Part shown: positions 59,031 to 64,000 of the stretch, piece after piece
Position numbering within the stretch: the stretch's first letter is position 1
How the letters are laid out: each line of letters starts with the position of its first letter
Assembly (NCBI GenBank): GCA_947650365.1
Contig: OX393551.1
Location: 7,950,042-8,014,041, forward strand
DNA length: 64,000 bases
Reading direction: 5' to 3'
Source: Chamaelirium japonicum
Taxonomy: Eukaryota; Streptophyta; Magnoliopsida; Liliales; Melanthiaceae
Notes under the pieces: model-generated
Seen by the model: the letters and a program-made list of their open reading frames with translations, nothing else
Told to the model about the DNA's origin: nothing
Database searches by the model: none
Program-made: the position numbers and the translations under genes

Positions 59031-62000
59031 CTGCAATAATGTAACAAGTGCAAGAATGAGCTGCAATTGATTCTTTATTTTAAAACAGGATAAGATTGAT
59101 AATGCTATGTCCAACACTCTAAAATGGTGAGCTAGTAGAATTATGCATTGGAGTGTAATATTCAAATTTGGAGTTTTTCAAACAAGGTTAGCTAATCAAG
59201 GAGAACAATTTCAAATTTACCCTAAAGTAGTCAATTATACCACAAGGACAGGTATAACAGACATGAGTTTAACTGACAAGCCATTAAGCCAATATCCTCT
59301 CCACCATGATTATAACAACGTTCTTCTTTCCATCCAGTGATTTTCTAGATTTAAGTTCCTTTTCCGAAGCCATCTACCGAATATCAGAGGCCCCATTCCT
59401 ACCATATCACTCATCCTCAATGAACATAAGACAATATTCATGACTATTATGTAAAAACATCCAAAAAATTACAATGTGAGAAAACACACAATGTCAAAAA
59501 GGACAATCATAATCAAAATGTGATCATGACCTCAAAAAGTTGGTTGAAATATTATATCATACTATGTGTTCCCTTTTCTAACCCATTTCAGCATATTGTA
59601 ACTCATCCATCTCATTAAACATCTGCATATCCAGATTTAAAGACGCCCCAGATATAATATAGCCGTCGAATCACAATTATTTTGCATGCCGACAAGTGTA
59701 TGCTTAATATATGAGAACAATTAATTTTCATGTCAACTAATGTATGCATAACTATGAGAACAGAATGCAAGTAAGAATCATAGAAACTGAAGTATTCAAT
59801 ATAGCCGATTCTCCCCATTGTATACAACATAGTGGTTTACTATTGACAAGGATTCTGTTTCCTTGATAAGGAAATATAGGATCCTTAACAGATAACATTA
59901 TTGATAATAATTGACTGAAGTTCGAGCATCATTATGCTGATAAAACAGATGTCAATAAGTTTTATAGAACCCACTCCACAATAATTTTGAATACAAATTT
60001 ATATTGGTTAGGCCAATCATCTGGTGACACAAAATGAGTACCTACAGGCAGCTGCAGAAAAGAAACATATTGATACATCATTGATTTGAACCATAGCAGA
60101 TTGAGAGGACCAGCACTAATTTGCCAGGAAGAAAAGTTCAATGTTAGACAAGGCGAAAATGTTTGGCTTTTAAAAAAAATAAGAGAGAAATTGACTAAAA
60201 GTTGTTGGAAGCATCTTAGGAAAAGGGTAGGATTCCATAAGATATAGAAAGTTTTGACTAGTTCATGATATCTTTACACATATAAATATAATTATTAGAA
60301 ATTTCCACAAAAATTGGAACCAGAGAAGAATTTGAAAAAAAAAAAAATTATTTCAAAACTTCTTCAATAATTTGGAAAATTATGAGGCTAGAATTTCAAA
60401 TGATCCTACATAAGCTATTCTGTACCACGGTATGCATGTACTTAGATCTGCTGCAAAACATGGATGTATCAAGGGGATAGGCAATGAGAAAGACATGGGA
60501 GACCATAGCATGTGAACAAACAACTGATGAGAACACTAGGCATAAAAAAACAAATTAAAGGGAAAAAATCTGAACTTAGAGAATTATGTGACTAGAATTT
60601 CAAATTACCCACATAAGCTCCTCTATAACAGAGTATGTGTGCACTTAGATCTTTCTAGTGCGAGGCATGGCATAGGAGACCATGCCTATCTATGCGAGGC
60701 ATGGCATATGAGAAATGTTTTTATTAAAAACATATAGTCCTATGTAGAAAACATACATTGATACCAATATGTACATACATTAAAAGAAATTATAAATTCG
60801 CCTAATTCATAGTTTTTAATGTGGTTTTGACCTTGGATGGTGCTTCTAAAGTTTAAAAGTCTTCCAACCTACAACATTTGAATGAAAATCCCCTAATGTA
60901 AGTGTCATCTTTAAAACATAGCGCAGGCAATATTTCAAGTCACAAGGTTAGAAAAATAAATGTAAAGCATCAAGCATGAGTCCATGCATGCTTTAATCTT
61001 CCATTTGTACTTGATTAAAGATTAAAGAACAATCAAGAAGGTTATTAAGAGGAAAGCTGGGTAAAATGAAAAAAGAAAAGAAAAACTTAGTCGCCATGAA
61101 ATTACAAGGAAAGATGGGGGAGATTGAGATTGAGGGAGGGGTAGAGAGAGAGAACAAACAAGGACCATATAGGGAAGGAATAAAACAATAAGAAAATGAA
61201 GAGGGAAAAAAAAATAGAATCAGCTAGTTTTAGAAACTAAAATGGAGATTAGAGAGAAACAAATAGAGATAGAGCGAGCGACAAAGGAGAGAGAAAGGGA
61301 GAGGGGGGGGAGAGAGAGAGAGAGAAAGGATTAGACAGAGGAGGAGGGAGTAGTATACGAAAATGGAAAAAAATTACATGATTATCGTCGGAGCTCGTCG
61401 TTGGTCTTCAATGGATGCACCTTTCCCCTCTCTGTGCTTCTGTTTTTTCTCTAAGAAAACATAGAGTTTGGATTGTTAGGGAACAATGAAGTGGAAGAGG
61501 AGGAGGAGGAGGGATTAAGTCATCGCATGCCTAAGTCGCCCGCCTAGGCAGTTAAGCCATAAAATCACATAAGCAACACCTTGACAACATTGACCGACTG
61601 AGACCTTAGTTAGACCAGGATTGACCAAATCAGACCCAAGTCAATCAAAAGAAACCAAAATTAGCCAAATCAGACATAAATTTCCAACCTTTTCTGTTTC
61701 TAGTACTTTTTTCAAGAACGACTAAAATAACCAGACCCGGTAACTAGTTCCTTTTCACTCGGTCTAAACCCGAATATGTATCCAAACCCTAACCCTAACC
61801 TCAATCGTTGTTTTGGAATTAAAAGTCATATGCCATTGGGCTTAAGTAACGCTATGAGCTGAGCCGAGCTTGAGCTAGAAAAGTCGATCCTAATCCAAAA
61901 ACAAAAAAAAAACAAAAGAGTTGACGTTGAGCTAGGCCCTACACTTCATCCGAGCTAAACAAAGCTCTCCTTTTCGCCCTTAACTGAGGTGGACACAATA

Positions 62001-64000
62001 CAATAAGAGATGAAGTTAGTAATGAGTGCATTAAAGTAAGGTTACAAGCGACAATTCATTCGAGAGGATTTAAACATGTAGGGTGTAGGGCCAAATGATC
62101 TTGATCAAAAGAGTTTCCTCGATATCGAGGTAAAGGATACAAAAGAGAAGGTGAAACCAACAAAGAAACGGATGAAAATATCGAGAAATGATTTAAGAGG
62201 GTTTCTACTTCAAAGGTCTTGGCCTAAGAAAGAAAACTAAGCATACAATTCCAAATAGATGGTATTAGGATTCTTATGTATGTCCCCCTTTTTAATTAGG
62301 TGATCATCTTTCTCCATTTAACTTATTTCTTGATTTGTCCTTCTACCCAAAAGACCAAAATAGCCACCAAATTTTCCAAAATTACAATAAGACTAAAAAT
62401 TATGAAAATCACTTAGTTACTTAAATGACTAACTAACAACACAAAGGGGCCTCTGACTAGCTAATCTGACTCAAACTTGGGCACTTTAAGTGCCATAAGG
62501 ATGCTCCTGTATCAAACCCCTGGGTCTCTGAATCAATTGATGATGTACGCCAATGTCAAATGGTCACTCAAACTCTATTCTCATTGGTGCAAAACATACC
62601 ATTTGCTTCGCGCCTTCGCAAATCTCCAATTAGATGCTTCGGAATAAGTTATGGCTCATCAATGCAATTATCGAATGGATCCCATAATTAATGTAGACGT
62701 GTCCTCTTTATCTTTCGAAGAATTGTATCAATAGGTACTAGAAGTTGTAAGAGCGATGCTTCTAGCAAAACTTAAATTCCACATATATAGGGAACTTCAT
62801 TTGATGTTGACCAGCTTGAACAAAAATTTTAGGCAATGAAGTGTCTTAGGGACCTCGGGTCATAAATTATCATCCATGATGCTTAACATAGATTTCTCCA
62901 ACATAGCTTGTCTTACTTATTTCTTCATAATTTGTAAGCGATGTATAATTTGAAAAGACCACTTGCTTGTTCAGAAATGCACAACTCATCATATTCACAT
63001 TAGTTGATCACTCGTTGGAGTCATCGCGGCTTGTGACATCATGTTTATGAAAATAACTTGGAGTGTTAGACAAATTAAGTCAGTGTCATTAAGAAAAGCT
63101 TATTTCCTTTGCATGACTGATGTTGTAAGTCGTAACCACACATGACTTTGGCCCACTTTGTATCACGGTATGTCCGTCAATTCCTGCATTTGCCTCCGAA
63201 ACTCCACATTGCACAATGTATTAATCTTAGTTGTTGATATAATAGAGTATCTACATGGGGAATAACTTATGTTACAATTTGATTCCTTGGCATCAAGTGG
63301 TAACGTTCTTTTGGCTCCGGAGTTCATCATTGCACAATGCATAGGACTGGCGATTTCCTATTCACAATTCATGGGGACCTCCTCAGACTCTCCCAATCAC
63401 ATCTTCTGTCCAAGATTTTCCTTCGACCCATCAGCGAGTTTCTCATGGGTTGTTTCATGTGCTCCTCCATGGGCTCTTCCCCGAATTACGCTTCAGGATC
63501 AACTCAAGAGATTCTTTAACAAAGGGGTGAAGGCCCATCATTATGTTAAACATAAAACCAATCTTAACCATCTAGGGCTCTAACACAAAAATCTAGGAAC
63601 ATAAAATAATAGACATAGGAGTACTATTCTTCCAGAATTTTACCCCTTTCTAGATATCTTTTTATCATTTTTGTACCTATACAAGTGTCGTTTTCAACAA
63701 ATAGAAAGGAGAGAAACAAGGAAGAAAAGTATTCACGGTGATGAGAGAATCTCTTGGCTTCATGAAAACCGACCCCATTTTCTTCTCATCTGATCCCATA
63801 GACTGCTGGTTTCCAACAGAAAAGGAAGGAAAAGAGACACGAAAATTTGAAATGGACTTTTCCATATGAAGATGATTCTCTTTATTAGAATTATTAAAAC
63901 CTATCCAACAAAAAGGAAGAATAAGACATAAGGATAATGGAGTGGGCTAGCCAGATCCACGTGAGGAGTGAATCTTGACCCTTTCCGATTTCTTAATTTG
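59031..64000. other. No gene recognised
   Basis: AT-rich DNA upstream of the first visible cyclin C exon, probably intron and further flank. A purine-rich stretch lies at 61080-61340. Open frames such as 63269-63583 (104 codons) show no domain. I searched both strands by eye for the missing cyclin C N-terminal exon (a YFRRVYTR-like end) and did not find it. Confidence 0.5.

Noticed and set aside
61786-61803. Telomere-like ccctaaccctaacc
   Set aside because: Only two to three units, shorter than needed for an interstitial telomere tract and not the plant heptamer.
63269-63583. 104-codon + frame at the right edge
   Set aside because: No recognised domain, no splice or promoter signals, AT-rich flank; about the length expected by chance in this much DNA.

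Overview
The window is from a flowering-plant nuclear genome. It has spliced genes with GT..AG introns, tRNA-iMet primer sites (TGGTATCAGAGC) next to short LTRs, Ty1/copia, Ty3/gypsy, L1-type and hAT elements, and long (AT)n and (GA/CT)n tracts. The cyclin C gene at the right end reads much like monocot cyclin C, so a monocot is plausible. No prokaryotic or organellar gene blocks, rRNA or tRNA genes were seen. Most of the window is nested, decayed mobile DNA, and host genes are few and interrupted.

Layout. 0-4.8 kb: copy A of a palindromic element, carrying a hAT insertion that itself contains another TIR element. 4.8-8.9 kb: a copia element with many lesions, joined mid-pol to a chromodomain Ty3/gypsy element (8.9-12.3 kb, then its LTR). 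14.4-19.9 kb: a coding-poor LTR element with a nested hAT MITE and a 45-bp minisatellite. 20-26 kb: MITE and low-complexity DNA plus two well-formed first exons of an unrecognised minus-strand gene (23.6-24.7 kb). 27.4-37.4 kb: copy B, a palindrome of about 10 kb. Without its insertions it has arms of about 2.4 kb. Fragments of the same short-LTR copia sit at mirror-identical sites in both arms, and the right-arm copy contains a complete 349-bp TRIM. 39.06-42.66 kb: a minus-strand copia without gag, inserted near a DEK-like gene (exons 43.18-43.95 kb). 45.1-47.3 kb: a defective L1-type LINE split by a hAT MITE. 48-49.3 kb: a GA-rich array split by another hAT element. 49.4-52.4 kb: LTR, primer site and gag of a Tat-like gypsy element. 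52.9-59.03 kb: the 3' five exons of cyclin C on the minus strand, with a 1.2-kb hAT element in an intron. 59-64 kb: no gene recognised.

Working together: the two recognisable host genes encode nuclear proteins, cyclin C (Mediator CDK8 module) and a DEK-type chromatin protein. Nothing suggests an operon-like link. The novel candidates are the palindromic element with its arm-to-arm recombination history, and a set of hAT-like elements with satellite-like interiors. Coordinates of splice sites, LTR ends and target-site duplications were read by eye from the sequence.
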